DNA from: Solea solea
Lineage: Eukaryota; Chordata; Actinopteri; Pleuronectiformes; Soleidae
Length of the DNA: 64,000 nucleotides
Direction of reading: 5' to 3'
Assembly: GCF_958295425.1 (NCBI RefSeq)
Contig: NC_081144.1
Span: 9,051,186 to 9,115,185 of the forward strand
The position numbers and the translations under genes are program-made. Below are positions 1 through 12,900 of the stretch, piece by piece; the stretch's first letter is position 1; each line of letters begins with the position of its first letter. The notes under the pieces were generated by a model that was not told where the DNA came from, did no database searches, and was given only the letters and a program-made list of their open reading frames with translations.

Positions 1-3000
1 GGAAAATCCCATTAGAGAGGAAAATCAAAGTTCTGCTTGGAAACCATTATATATTGGATATCAACAGTGATTCTCAACTTATTTATTTATTTATTTTTTT
101 TAACATATTTCTGCTTTGTGTTATCTTTATAAAACATTTTATAGTATTTCAAATGCTGGGAAACAAATCCTTTAAAAAGTTGATCTACCTGAATATAATT
201 ATCTCCCTCTCCTGCTCGTGAGTTTCTGTCAGCTTTCTCCTCTTTCGGTGTTGATTGCTGTAAAAAATAAACTAACAAGTAAAAGGTGTTAAAGCTTTTG
301 TGGATTCTCTTCAGGCTTTTGTTGTCTTGTTCACACCTGTGTATGAACTTTTCTAATTGCATATTAAGTCCCTTTGTCAACTTGCAGGTAGGGGACGGCC
401 TGCAGTTGAGGTCACACCTAAACCTATTGTCCCGACTTGTTCATTCCCCCCCTCCCATACTCTGTCATTCTTCATTTTATCCTAAAACCAAACCAGGGCT
501 TTGCTTTAACCTACTGTTTGGTGAGTTTATATAATGTGGGACATTCAGAGGATTTGTAGCAGGAGATATGAAGTGCAGTGGTTTCAGGTGTTATCAGAGA
601 GATAAAGATAGTGTCATCCTCCTTTGCTATCTTGGTGTGGTTATCTCTGCTCGGGACAATCTTCTTCCATTTGGTCACTTTTTTCCTCTCCCCTGTAAAC
701 GACTGACATCCTAATAGCAAACAGCGCAAACTCGACCTGTTGTAGCAAGACCAACACCTGCATTGTGTCGGAGCTGCCGAAAGAGGAAGGGAATAAAATG
801 AAGTTCTACAAGGTGGACAAAAGCTGCTGCCCTGAGCTGTTTGTGTTGTGAGATGTAGACGACTGATGCCATAAGCTCTTTGCACTCTCCTTTGCCCATT
901 GTTGCTCTTGTACAAATTTGCTTGAGGCTCTGTGGACCCCACCCACATAAATTCCTCCTCTCCCCCTACCTTACCATGTTTTTTTTTTCTGTGGCCTCCC
1001 CCAGCATGTCCCTCTCTTTGCATCTGATCTGATAATAATTCACCATCTGCAGTGAAATCACAGGGATAAATCATCAGGCAACATGAAGAGGAACATAACA
1101 ATTTAATGAATCGATATCTTAATCTCAGCCACAACTTCACAATGTCATCTTCAAATGTTGGTTATTAGATCAAAAAGAGGAAAACACAAATATTAGATTA
1201 GAATGTTGTGTTGTGAGATGTAGACGTTATTAGAATATTATAAAGAAGCATGCCACAGAATCTAAAAGCATCATTTTCATCACGTATTTCCCTGTAAAAC
1301 GGCTGAAAACATCGTCTGGAGTTTATTACTCTCAAACAATCAACAAAAATGACAAATCCTTTCATCTGCAGCCATTTCCTCCAGAGACACTAATGACGCT
1401 GCTGCATTTAAAATACATGACAGAATTCACACCAACAAAAACCACTTATGGCTGTAACTGATGGTAATCCGTTATATAAATGACAATCATCAAACAAAGG
1501 AGATCAGCTCCTAAAGTTTCTGCTCACTGAATCCACAAAAAAGGAAAAATGGTTTTGGTGCAATTAAGATATTTGAGGGGAAAAAAACACTTTAAATCAT
1601 ATCAGGAATACTTATATTCTTTACTTCCAGTATCAATACAACATTGTAAATAGTGTATCATAGCAAACTAAATTATTACTAAACATTTTACTTTTCATCA
1701 CTAGAGTTTCATGAAGTTGTTCCAGAATTATAAATTAACTATATAAATAAAGATCTAAGTCATACTGGGATTGTAAAAACCCTTTAAAATGCAGTTAAAA
1801 GGCCACTATTTTTTTACAATCATTTCTCAGTGATTTGATCAGACAGTGGATCTGAGATGCATGTCTCATTCCCACAACAACAACAGAGGAATGAAAAAAA
1901 TAAAATTTAAAATTGACAAAAATCAATATCAAAGTCACTTTGCTCAAAGAAAATAAAAGCCCTCTGCTCTTAACTGTGTTTCTAAGTTTTTTTAGTAAAA
2001 GATCTGAGTAAAGTAAACAAAAAACTGATAAAATGTAATCAGACTGATCTGTAAATTAAACAAACACAGCAGCACCATAATGAGTTTAAGTGTATTCTTC
2101 ATTTGATCAAGTGGGGAAAAAATGGGTGAAACTGCCCTTTAACTGTACATCACTTCAGTGAAGCAAATGTACTTTGTAATGTAGCTTGATTTTTAAAATC
2201 TGTACACTTTTTGTATAAATTGACCAAATTCATTTTATTCAATTATTACTTCTTCAACTATTTCCATTTGAATCTGTTAAGCTGTTTATATACAGTATCT
2301 GGGTGTCACACATGCATGAGGTTGATTCAACACAATTCAAACATATGTTGTTCTTCCTATTATATCTGCACGTTCATATCTGCAAATTCAAAAAAATGGA
2401 AAATACAGTATACGTACAAAAAGTAAAACAGTCATCAGGGCTGAACACACTGAAGCAGAAAGGTGCTCTACTGTATCATTTTAAATTAAGATTGTATGCT
2501 TGTATGCCACTTCTAATTGCACCACTTCATGCTGTGGATATAATCATGAAAAATGTTGTGAGATAAGAATGTTGTGCTCCTTTGAACACAAACACTGCGC
2601 TTAACAGTGGCTCTTTTGAAGGATATGAAGGGGGGGACGGGACACTGGAATAAGAAGTGTAATCTTCCTCTCTTATCTCGTACACCCCCCGGCACACTCT
2701 CTCACACACACATACATTAGCATCTGTTATCTGACAATTATCATATACATTAGTCAACACCTGTTTCACTTAACCTCATTTAATTAGAGCCATTGAAACG
2801 CTGCCCTTCACTCAAAACAATGCCATCCGACGCGTAAAAGAACAGTTTGTTATGGTTCGGTCAATAAATTAGCAAATAAAAAGGTTTGGTTTTTGAGGCC
2901 TTTGGGCCCAATGACAACTCATACTTTATTCATTTTTATGAGGCAATTATTTCATGAAAGAACTAATGAGAATGGAGCTGGTCGTATAACTTTTACGCGC

Positions 3001-3660
3001 GCAGCGTAGATACATGTTTTTGTTAGGGTAATGCCACTAAAACTGTTAATTCGATTCACAAAAGTGAGATCTGTAGGTGACGAATGATCCGATGAGTCTG
3101 ACAGGATCGCGTTAACTGAATTTGTCTCGTTCGGAAATATTTTCGTCTCATTAGTGCAAGACGCGAGGATTGTACGAGAGAGAACAGAGAAAAGGAAAGA
3201 AAGAAAATCTCAAATGAAGATGTTTTAAGAGTCGTTGCAGTGACACCAAATAAACAATTTAAAAGTCATATGACAGAAACGATAGTTGGCATTATGAGTT
3301 TCACTCATGGCATTTGAGATGCAGTGCGTTCTATTCAGCGCTGCTTTTTAAATGAACAACATTTACTTTAATGAAACAATCAAACATGGACAAACATGTA
3401 AAAATGTGAACGCTAATGAAACTTCTGCGAGTATTTTCCTAATTGTTACATTTGAACTGAAAATTCGGCTCTCATCAGAAATCACTGGGATAAGCAGCGC
3501 ATGTTAAGGTTCCACGAAAAGCGCTAAAAGGAACAGCAGAGGGCTCCTTTGATGGGATTTGTTGCCAGTGAAAGCTGTGGGTCTTTTGAACGTAGCTGTC
3601 AGTCAATACCAGCCTCTCCCCCACTCTCCCCCCATCCTCCTCCCCCCGCACACGCTGGCA
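1..3660. other. Gene-free region upstream of irx7
   Basis: I recognise no coding exon, RNA gene or complete mobile element here. The open frames on both strands are short, low in complexity and resemble no family I know. The stretch from about 2,900 to 3,480 is richer in CpG and less simple than the rest. Because it lies just upstream of a developmental homeobox gene it may hold enhancers, but that is inference from position only. Confidence 0.5.
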
Positions 3661-3668
3661 GCTGCTTG

Positions 3669-3678
3669 TATATAAATA
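3669..3678 (+). promoter_or_regulatory. irx7: TATA box of irx7
   Basis: TATATAAATA lies 53-62 bp upstream of the irx7 ATG, in a short GC-richer segment. This spacing would put transcription start near 3,700 and leave a 5' leader of about 30 nt. The match to the TATA consensus is strong, but the start site itself is inferred. Confidence 0.65.
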
Positions 3679-3730
3679 GATCCAGGAGGTTGGTCTGCCA
3701 CTCAAATCAAACGTTGGGACGCAAGGAAAG

Positions 3731-4942
3731 ATGCCCGCATCGCAAACTGGATTTGGCAACTTCTTCTTGGAGCGGAACATCAACATGCCCACTGGATATC
3801 AGATCCCGATGCTGGGGAGCGCACATGGTGGACAACAGCAGCAGCAAGCTCAGCATTTAGCGGCGATGGCAGCTGGGATTCCCATAACATACTCAGGACT
3901 ACAGGCATATAACTTCATCCCGTACCCGCAGCACAGGCACCTCGCACACATGGTGAGTAACTGGGAAAAGCATCTTTTAATTAAGATTTCACTCCCTGCG
4001 TTAAACCGATGTTATGTTGACATGCCATAGCACAAACAAACTTTATTTAAAGTCATGAAATATCAGTGAACAATCCACACTCAAGAGACGTCAACTCCGT
4101 GCGTAATTACGCACAAACCAACTTCCTTCGCATGTTCTTACATTTGTCTTTTTTTAATTTTCCAGACCAATGGTTTCGACCTGAAGGCCGCCTCACACTA
4201 TCATCACGCGCTCCTGGCTCGTGGGACAACTTTCTACCCGCCATATCGTTCAGGAGTAGCAGAGGATGCCGGCAGGGTCTCCAAAGTCGCCACACGAGAG
4301 AGCACCGGGGCGCTGAAGGCCTGGCTGAACGAGCACCTGAAGAACCCGTATCCGACCAAGGGAGAGAAAATCATGCTCGCAATCATCACCAAAATGAGTC
4401 TCACGCAAGTTTCCACGTGGTTCGCCAACGCACGGCGGCGACTGAAGAAGGAGAACAGGGTCAGCTGGGCGTCCAAGGGGAAATCAGATGAGGAGGATGA
4501 AGAGCATGAGTGTGAGAGCGAGGATGAAGACAGTCCTCTGCAGAAATGTCATTTGGATGAGCGGGAGGATGACGATGATGATGCAGAGCCTCAAATGGAG
4601 CGTCCAGATACCGATGAGCACGTGTCCTCGAGTCCAGCACCTGTGGACGCGCGTCTGGAGATGCCGGAGCAGCCGAAACGCAAGCTCGAAGACGCAGATC
4701 TTACACTCGTCAAAAAGGTCGACAAGAGCGGTTCGGATCCGAACCCATCCGGGTTGGGGAGTAAAGAGAACATTTCCAGTCAAAAACCCAAAATTTGGTC
4801 GTTGGCGGAGACCGCAACCTCAGACACTGTGAAGAAACCTGTGGACAGTATTTATCACTCAGCAGGGAAACTGTGGGCAGACTGGGCTTCGAGAAACGGA
4901 CTGTTTGTTCCCTCGTGTTACAACACGCATGAGATTGTCTAA
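3731..4942 (+). CDS. irx7: Iroquois homeobox protein Irx7 (TALE homeodomain transcription factor)
   Basis: Two exons, 3731-3952 and 4166-4942, join in phase 0 at a GTGAGT donor and a TTTTCCAG acceptor to give 332 residues. The N-terminus ([16 protein letters not shown]...) has a short glutamine run near residue 35 and matches what I remember of fish Irx7. Residues about 113-173 are an Iroquois TALE homeodomain: the three-residue loop extension reads PYP and the recognition helix reads [13 protein letters not shown]. An acidic stretch (about 182-215) follows, as in other Irx proteins. The family binds DNA in the nucleus and patterns neural and retinal tissue. The start was chosen because it is the first ATG after the TATA box and gives the conserved N-terminus. 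Other Irx paralogues are possible, but this two-exon layout and N-terminus favour irx7. Confidence 0.88.
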
Positions 4943-5178
4943 GTTGTGAATTTAGACAGAAACTAGAGACATTTTCCCACATCAGTTGCACTTTAATCTT
5001 TCAGACCTCAGGGATTTTCCTGAAGTTATCAATGAAAGTAAAATAATGTTCTTTCTGAGACCAAAGACGTTGAGTACTGTAAATAAATGTAAATGTTGTT
5101 GTTTTTTCCACTAGAACGACCTGTAAATTATGTTTCTACCCATTTTTTTGTTGAATCATGAAGAAATATTTTTGCTTA

Positions 5179-5184
5179 AATAAA
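5179..5184 (+). promoter_or_regulatory. irx7: Polyadenylation signal of irx7
   Basis: An AATAAA hexamer lies about 240 bp after the irx7 stop codon, with GT-rich sequence downstream. A second AATAAA near 5,085 could also be used. Confidence 0.55.
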
Positions 5185-5189
5185 GTCAA

Positions 5190-6159
5190 GCTTCTGCTGA
5201 TAATCTGAATCTGTTTTTGAATCTGTTTTGCTTTGCATAGGTCAACTTTCCTTTAGTTTCAATTAGTTTTAGCGACTACCCTCTTGTCCTTTGCAGACTT
5301 TGCAAGAAAAAGGCAAATTCACATGGGAGTACAAGCTACCACTGTAGCAGCACACAAAAAAAGTTAGTGAGAAATTTCAAATTAAAAGTCTAACATTGAC
5401 CTACAACTAGTACTAACTTAAAATCAGACCAAAAAATAATTAGTGTAAGACTTCGGCAGTGTAACAATTAGTATTCACATTTTACTTAACTTAGATTAAA
5501 ATTCAATGTCTTCCTGGATTTCATTAACAAATAAATAAAAAGAAAACAATGCATAGTAGTCATTTTTTAGTAGTAGTTTTTTTTTTCTACAAAAAATGTC
5601 TGATTTCCAGTATTCTAGTAGTCATAGATGTCCTGAACACAACCCAGGCAATCTAGTCCAGAATTTATGGAAAAAAATGGCTTTATTTCAGGTCAAAGTT
5701 GAACATTTCCTAGATAAAATATGTCAATGTTAGACTTTGAATTTGAATTTTCTCAAAAAACGGTGCACTTTGCAAGTCTGTTTATCTCTTCATTCCTTAG
5801 CTCAAACTCCAGTTAGAAGGTCTCTGAAACTTGTAGCTGTATTTCCTTACAAATCAGCTGGACAGAAATGCACAGATTCCATTTAAGCAGATACAGGAAA
5901 AGGCTACGAAAGAAAGTCTAGATTAAAAAAAAAAAATATTTATGTTGCTGAAAAATCTGTGTCTCCTTCTGATGTGGACTTAACTTTACAGTTCCAAGTC
6001 CAGCCCAAATTTACAGTGAACCTGCAGCGCCCTCTTGAGGATGAATAGCACAACTCCTATCAGTCAAGAGGGTTTTCTATGAAAAATGAAGAAGAGAGAA
6101 GCACAGGTACACATAGATACACACAGGTTCCAGAATAAAGAGGTGCAGCGTCAGAAATG
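5190..6159. other. Intergenic region between convergent irx7 and cd40
   Basis: No gene seen. Around 5,610-5,690 a short stretch (CCCAGGCAATCT) resembles part of the dispersed repeat found at 34.2-34.6 kb and 42.7-43.2 kb. The rest is AT-rich and without recognisable structure. Confidence 0.45.
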
Positions 6160-6690
6160 TGGGATTAATCAGTCAATTAATCAATGTTTATTGATATAGC
6201 ACTTTACAATATCTGCAATGTACTCAAAGTGCTTGACATAAAAAGAAAGAATAAAAAAAATACACGTAAAGTTAAAATTAAGAACAGAAGCAAAGTGTCA
6301 CTGTGCTACTGAATTTTAAAAGCCATTCTAAATAAATATGTTTTGCGTTTCCTTTTCAGTGATAGAATACAAATCAGGGCGTAACCTGTTCCAGAGGTTA
6401 GGAGCAGCAACATCGGTCACCTCACAGTCTGTGTCTTGACCCGAGGACAGCCATTAACCTTTGACCTGATGAGTGTAGAACCCTGTCATTTGCACACATC
6501 GTTACAATCTCTGTTAAAAGCAAAGAGTAAAATCTTAAAATCAATTCTAAAATGAACCAGCAGCCAATGAAGCTTATATAAAACGATTCAATTAAAGGAG
6601 TCACGTTGCAGCTGGGCAGCATTGGCTTTATTACTTCCTGCAGTCTACATAGTGACCAACAGGAGTGCAATACAATTCTATGGACAATAT
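6160..6690. repeat. Dispersed teleost repeat, non-autonomous
   Basis: This stretch has the wording of a repeat common in fish genomes: it opens with a 'TTTATTGATATAGCACTTTA' type segment and 'CTCAAAGTGCTTGACA', then a region like 'CCTGTTCCAGAGGTTAGGAG'. It holds no open frame of its own. I recognise the motif set but cannot name the element class with certainty. Confidence 0.6.
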
Positions 6691-6753
6691 TTTAAATTAG
6701 TGCAACACAAACAGTTTAGTACCATGTATGAACATGCAAATATAGTGTAGAGA

Positions 6754-6772
6754 ACACACACACACACACACA
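6754..6772. repeat. CA microsatellite
   Basis: A perfect (AC)n dinucleotide run of about nine units. Confidence 0.9.
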
Positions 6773-6926
6773 AATGCTGAAAACGGCCCACAGTTTGTAA
6801 TACTAAATTTAAAATGAGTACTTTAATATGTCGTATTTTAACACTGCACACACAGCACAATTTAAAATAACATTACATTAAAGGAAACATGCACAGGTTT
6901 AGGTCAGGAGAACTTGTAAATCATTT

Positions 6927-6932
6927 TTTATT
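6927..6932 (-). promoter_or_regulatory. cd40: Possible polyadenylation signal of cd40
   Basis: On the minus strand AATAAA lies only about 18 bp past the cd40 stop codon. That would give a very short 3' UTR, so a more distal signal is equally possible. Confidence 0.3.
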
Positions 6933-6949
6933 TTTATATAAATTCATAA

Positions 6950-9900
6950 CTAAAGACAACTTTCAGGTTGTATCGTCAGTGTCAGTGTCTCTTCTTGGGA
7001 CTGGATTTCTTCTTTTCCCGATTCCTGAGTCACACAATTTCCATTTTCAGTGGTAACAACACCTGACAACGTGTCCTCCTTTGACTCCTCTTCGATGTTT
7101 TCCTCCGGTGCCCTCGGGCTACACTCCTCGTGTGAGAATGGATGTTCAATATCCAGTGGGCCTTTTTCAGAATCATCGACCGGGGTGAAAATCAGTAGGT
7201 GATTGTCTCTCTGTAGCTCCTGTTGGTCTCCATTGCATGAGTTAGGACAGGCCTACAGGTGCAAAGAAATACTGAATAAATGAGGGTTGTTATGGTTAAA
7301 TAAGTACATTTATATTTAACTGACACACAAAACCTGCTTTTGTTTTTCATCTGTGCATGAAAATTCTAAATTATTCTTAGTTTAATGTCATTAGTCTTGT
7401 ATAAAGTACCTAAAAGGGATACTTGAGTAAAAGTACAAGTATCTTACCAGAAAATGACTTTGGTAGAAGTTGAATTCAATTAAAGTGTATGACATTTAAG
7501 TATCAAGTAAGTAATTTTCTGATATAAGATATACTTAAGTTTTAGAAGTAAAAGCATTAAAAAGGTGAGGAGTAAAGCTCTGGTTGTGGGTTCAATTCCT
7601 GTCTCTGCTGGTCTATATGTGTCCTTGAGCAAGACACTTAATCCAATGTTGCAGTAAGTATTGATACATGAATTTTATACTCAATTACAAAGTATTTGTA
7701 CTTGGTTACATTACAACATTGAACCTCATATATAGTTCAATATTTAAAGAACATAAGAAGTTTAATGCCAAATATGAACGGCCACTAGATTAGAAATAGG
7801 TGAAAACAGTCACACAGGCCAACTGCTTCCAGCCATTATGCCAATCTGATCATCCACAAAATGATCATATTCAGTTTAGCTAAAGTGGTAAAAAGTTGTT
7901 TTTTCCTCAAAATGCTGAATAACCTCTAAAGGTTTGCAAAACAACATGAATCCCAGTCAGTAAATTGGCTTTTTATGAAAATATAACCATAATATGTGTG
8001 CATGAGTCAACTAGGATTATATAAATATATATTTACCTTTTTCCTCCACTTTGCATCTCCTGGTGTAAACAGCACAAAAAGTAAAGGTACAGGATGAGTA
8101 CACTGAGTAGATGAGAATGAAACTTGAATTCACTAAAAGATACAATAAAATTCAGCACAGCATACCTCTGCATAAACAATATGCGACGCCAAGTATTATC
8201 ACTAAACACACGATGACAGAAACACATATGATTGTAACCACATGCAGACGGGACGTTTTATCTGCAAAAAAAGAGAGAGAAAAAGAAATGAACCAAATAT
8301 CCAGTCATATCTAATATACAGTTAGTTTGTATAATGTTTTGCTTCACACAGGAAATAGGTTAAACGACTATATATTTGCATTTTAGCGAAAAGAAGCACA
8401 AGAAGGTGGAAAGAAAAAGAAAAGAGGAAGATGTTTTACTGTCTACACTCTTTAATCCTCAAGATGTAAATCTAAGTTCTGTGTAGGTGTAACAATACCG
8501 CGCTCGAAAACCACAGACCAAAAATACCTTTTTGATCTGCACTGAGCTGTCGACGTGATAGTTTCGTTTTGAGAAAGTCACCACCTCTAACCACACAGCT
8601 GCACAGGGCTTTACAGCAACAAGGGAGAAACATTCACAATATACAGTAACGTTCAACACAACACTCACCACAGACACTGTCAGAGACATCTGTTCCACTT
8701 AGTTGAATATGGTAGCCACTCTCACACCTGCAATACAGAAACACACAAGTGTTAAAGAAGAATTCCTGGTTTCTGAATGAAAGAAAAAAAAAAACCCAAC
8801 TCAGACATAAATTAGTAAGAATATAACATAAATGAGCACATATTAATAATGTTAGTAAGGACAGTTGGCACCTGTGTGAACCTTATACTCTTAAACATAA
8901 ATAAGGCAAAACTGAAATCTAGAATGTCACACTCTTGAGTACATCCATCCACTTATCTAAAAGAAGTAAAAATGTCTTCATAAGATCTTGAAATACTTCC
9001 TTTAGCAATGACTTGCAATCCTGTTCTTTTTAGGCATACAATGTCAGTTAACAGAATTGGAGTAAAAACTGTGAAAATAATATTTCATGTACATGTTTAG
9101 CTCTCTGAAAGCTTGGGAGGGAAAAAGTAGAAAGATACTGTAAATCAGAGGTGACAAACAGGTGGCTCACAGGCCACATGCCGGAGGGGCTTGTGAGAAA
9201 ATGTGATGAAAATGTCATAGTTTAGTATGTTGTCCAAAATGTGGCAAAAATGGCATAGTTTAGTATGTCGTCCAAAAAGTCATAGTTTAGTATGTTGTCC
9301 AAAATGTGGCAAAAATGTCAAAGTTTAGTATGTCGTCCAAAAAGTCACCAAAAAGTCATAGTTTAGTATGTTGTCCAAAATTTGACAAAAATGTCTTAGT
9401 ATAGTATGCTATGACTTTTTTTTACTGATTTTGGATGACATACTATACTACGACTTTTTTGACCAATTTTGGACAACATACTATACTACGACTTTTTTGA
9501 CCGATTTTGAACGACATACTATACTACGACTTTTTTGACCGATTCTGGAAGACGTACTATACTATGACTTTTTTTGACCGATTTTGGACGACATACTATA
9601 CTATGACTTTTTTGGGTGATTTTGGACAACAAACTATACTATGACTTTTTTGGGTGATTTTGGACAACATTCTATACTATGACTTTTTTAGGTGATTTTG
9701 GACGACACACTACAGTATGACATTATTGATTGATTTTGGACGACATACTACACTATGACTTTTTTGACTGATTTTGAACGTCATACTATACTATGACTTT
9801 TTTGTTTGATTTTGGACGACATACTATACTATGACTTTTTTGACCGATTTTGAACGTCATACTATACTATGACTTTTTTGTTTGATTTTGGACGACATAC

Positions 9901-12900
9901 TATACTATGACTTTTTTGACCGATTTTGAACGTCATACTATACTATGACTTTTTGGACGATTTTGGACGACATACTATACTATGACTTTTTTGACCGATT
10001 TCGGACGTCATACTATACTATGACTTTTTTGCGTGATTTTGGACGACATACTATACTATGACTTTTTTGTTTGATTTTGGACGTCATACTTTACGATGAC
10101 TTTTTTGACCGATTTCGGATGACATACTATACTATGACGTTTTGGTGTCATTTAGGAGGACATCTGATGAAATGGATCTATGTGGTTAGTGTAGTGGTTC
10201 GCACTCCTGCCTTCTAAGCAAGAGGTATGAAGTTCAATCCTCGGTTGAAACATGTCGTTTTCTGGATAACTGTCATACTATGACTTTTTTGACCGATTTT
10301 GCACCTTGTAGTATACTATGACTTTTTTGACCGATTTTGAACGTCATACTATACTTTGACTTTTTTGGCCAATTTTGGACGACATACTATACTATGACTT
10401 TTTTGACCGATTTTGCACCTCATACTATACTATGACTTTTTTGACCGATTTTGCACCTCATACTATACTATGACTTTTTTGATCGATTTTGAACGTCAAA
10501 CTATACTATGACTTTTTTGGCTGATTTTGGACGACATACTATACTATGACTTTTTTGACCGATTTTGAACGTCATACTATACTATGACTTTTTTGTTTGA
10601 TTTTGGACGACATACTATACTATGACTTTTTTGACCGATTTTGAACGTCATACTATACTATGACTTTTTTGTTTGATTTTGGACGACATACTATACTATG
10701 ACTTTTTTGACCGATTTTGAACGTCATACTATACTATGACTTTTTTGGCCGATTTTGGACGACATACTATACTATGACTTTTTTGACCGATTTTGAACGT
10801 CATTCTATACTATGACGTTTTTGCGTGATTTTGGACGACATACTATACTATGACTTTTATGACCGATTTTGAAAATCATACTATACGATGACTTTTTTGA
10901 CCAATTTCGGATGACATACTATACTATGACGTTTTGGTGTCATTTAGGAGGACATCTGATGAAATGGATCTATGTGGTTAGTGTAGTGGTTAGCACTCCT
11001 GCCTTCTAATCAAGAGGTTTAAAGTTCAATCCTCGGTTGAAACATGTGGTTTTCTGGATAACTTTCGGACGACATACTATACTATGACTTTTTTTGACCG
11101 ATTTTGCACCTCATACTATACTATGACTTTTTTGACCGATTTTGGACGTCATACTATACTATGACTTTATTGACCGATTTTGCACCTTGTACTATACTAT
11201 GACTTTTTTGACCGATTTTGAACGTCATACTATACTATGACTTTTTTGGCCAATTTTGGACGACATACTATACTATGACTTTTTTGACCGATTTTGCACC
11301 TCATACTATACTATGACTTTTTTGACCGATTTTGCACCTTGTACTATACTATGACTTTTTTGACCGATTTTGAACGTCATACTATACTATGACTTTTTTG
11401 GCCAATTTTGGACGACATACTATACTATGACTTTTTTGACCGATTTTGCACCTCATACTATACTATGACTTTTTTGACCGATTTTGCACCTCATACTATA
11501 CTATGACTTTTTTGACCGATTTTGAACGTCAAACTATACTATGACTTTTTTGGCCGATTTTGGACGACATACTATACTATGACTTTTTTGACCGATTTTG
11601 AACGTCTACTATATACTATGACTTTTTTGTTTGATTTTGGACGACATACTATACTATGACTTTTTTGACCGATTTTGAACGTCATACTATACTATGACTT
11701 TTTTGGCCGATTTTGAACGTCATACTATACTATGACTTTTTTGGCAGATTTTGGATGACATACTATACTATGACTTTTTTGACCGATTTTGAGCGTCATA
11801 ATATACTATGACTTTTTTGGCCGATTTTGGACGACATACTATACTATGACTTTTTTGACCGATTTTGAACGTCATACTATACTATGACTTTTTTGTTTGA
11901 TTTTGGACGACATACTATAATATGACTTTTTTGACCGATTTTGAACGTCATACTATACTATGACTTTTTTGGCCGATTTTGGACGACATACTATACTATG
12001 ACTTTTTTGACGGATTTTGAACGTCATTCTATACTATGACGTTTTTGCGTGATTTTGGACGACATACTATACTATGACTTTTATGACCGATTTTGAACGT
12101 CATACTATACGATGACTTTTTTGACCAATTTCGGATGACATACTATACTATGACGTTTTGGTGTCATTTAGGAGGACATCTGATGAAATGGATCTATGTG
12201 GTTAGTGTAGTGGTTAGCACTCCTGCCTTCTAATCAAGAGGTTTAAAGTTCAATTCTCGGTTGAAACATGTGGTTTTCTGGATAACTTTCGGACGACATA
12301 CTATACTATGACTTTTTTTGACCGATTTTGCACCTCATACTATACTATGACTTTTTTGACCGATTTTGGACGTCATACTATACTATGACTTTTTTGACCG
12401 ATTTTGCACCTTGTACTATACTATGACTTTTTTGACCGATTTTGAACATCATACTATACTATGACTTTTTTGGCCAATTTTGGACGACATACTATACTAT
12501 GACTTTTTTGACCGATTTTGCACCTCATACTATACTATGACTTTTTTGACCGATTTTGAACGTCATACTATACTATGACTTTTTTGACCGATTTTGAACG
12601 TCATACTATACTATGACTTTTTTGGCCAATTTTGGACGACATACTATACTATGACATTTTTGACTGATTTTGGACGACATACTATACTATGACTTTTTTG
12701 GCCAATTTTGGTTGACATACTATATACTATGACTTTTTTGACCGATTTTGCACCTCATACTATACTATGACTTTTTTGACCGATTTTGCACCTCATACTA
12801 TACTATGACTTTTTTGGCAGATTTTGAACGTCATACTATACTATGACTTTTTTGGCAGATTTTGGACGACATACTATACTATGACTTTTTTGACGGATTT

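Noticed and set aside
511..1140. 209-residue minus-strand open frame
   Set aside because: Composition is patchy, no family motif is recognised, and there is no supporting splice or promoter context. Treated as chance.
4066..4491. 141-residue plus-strand frame over irx7 exon 2
   Set aside because: Overlaps the Iroquois homeodomain in another frame; it is a shadow of the real gene.
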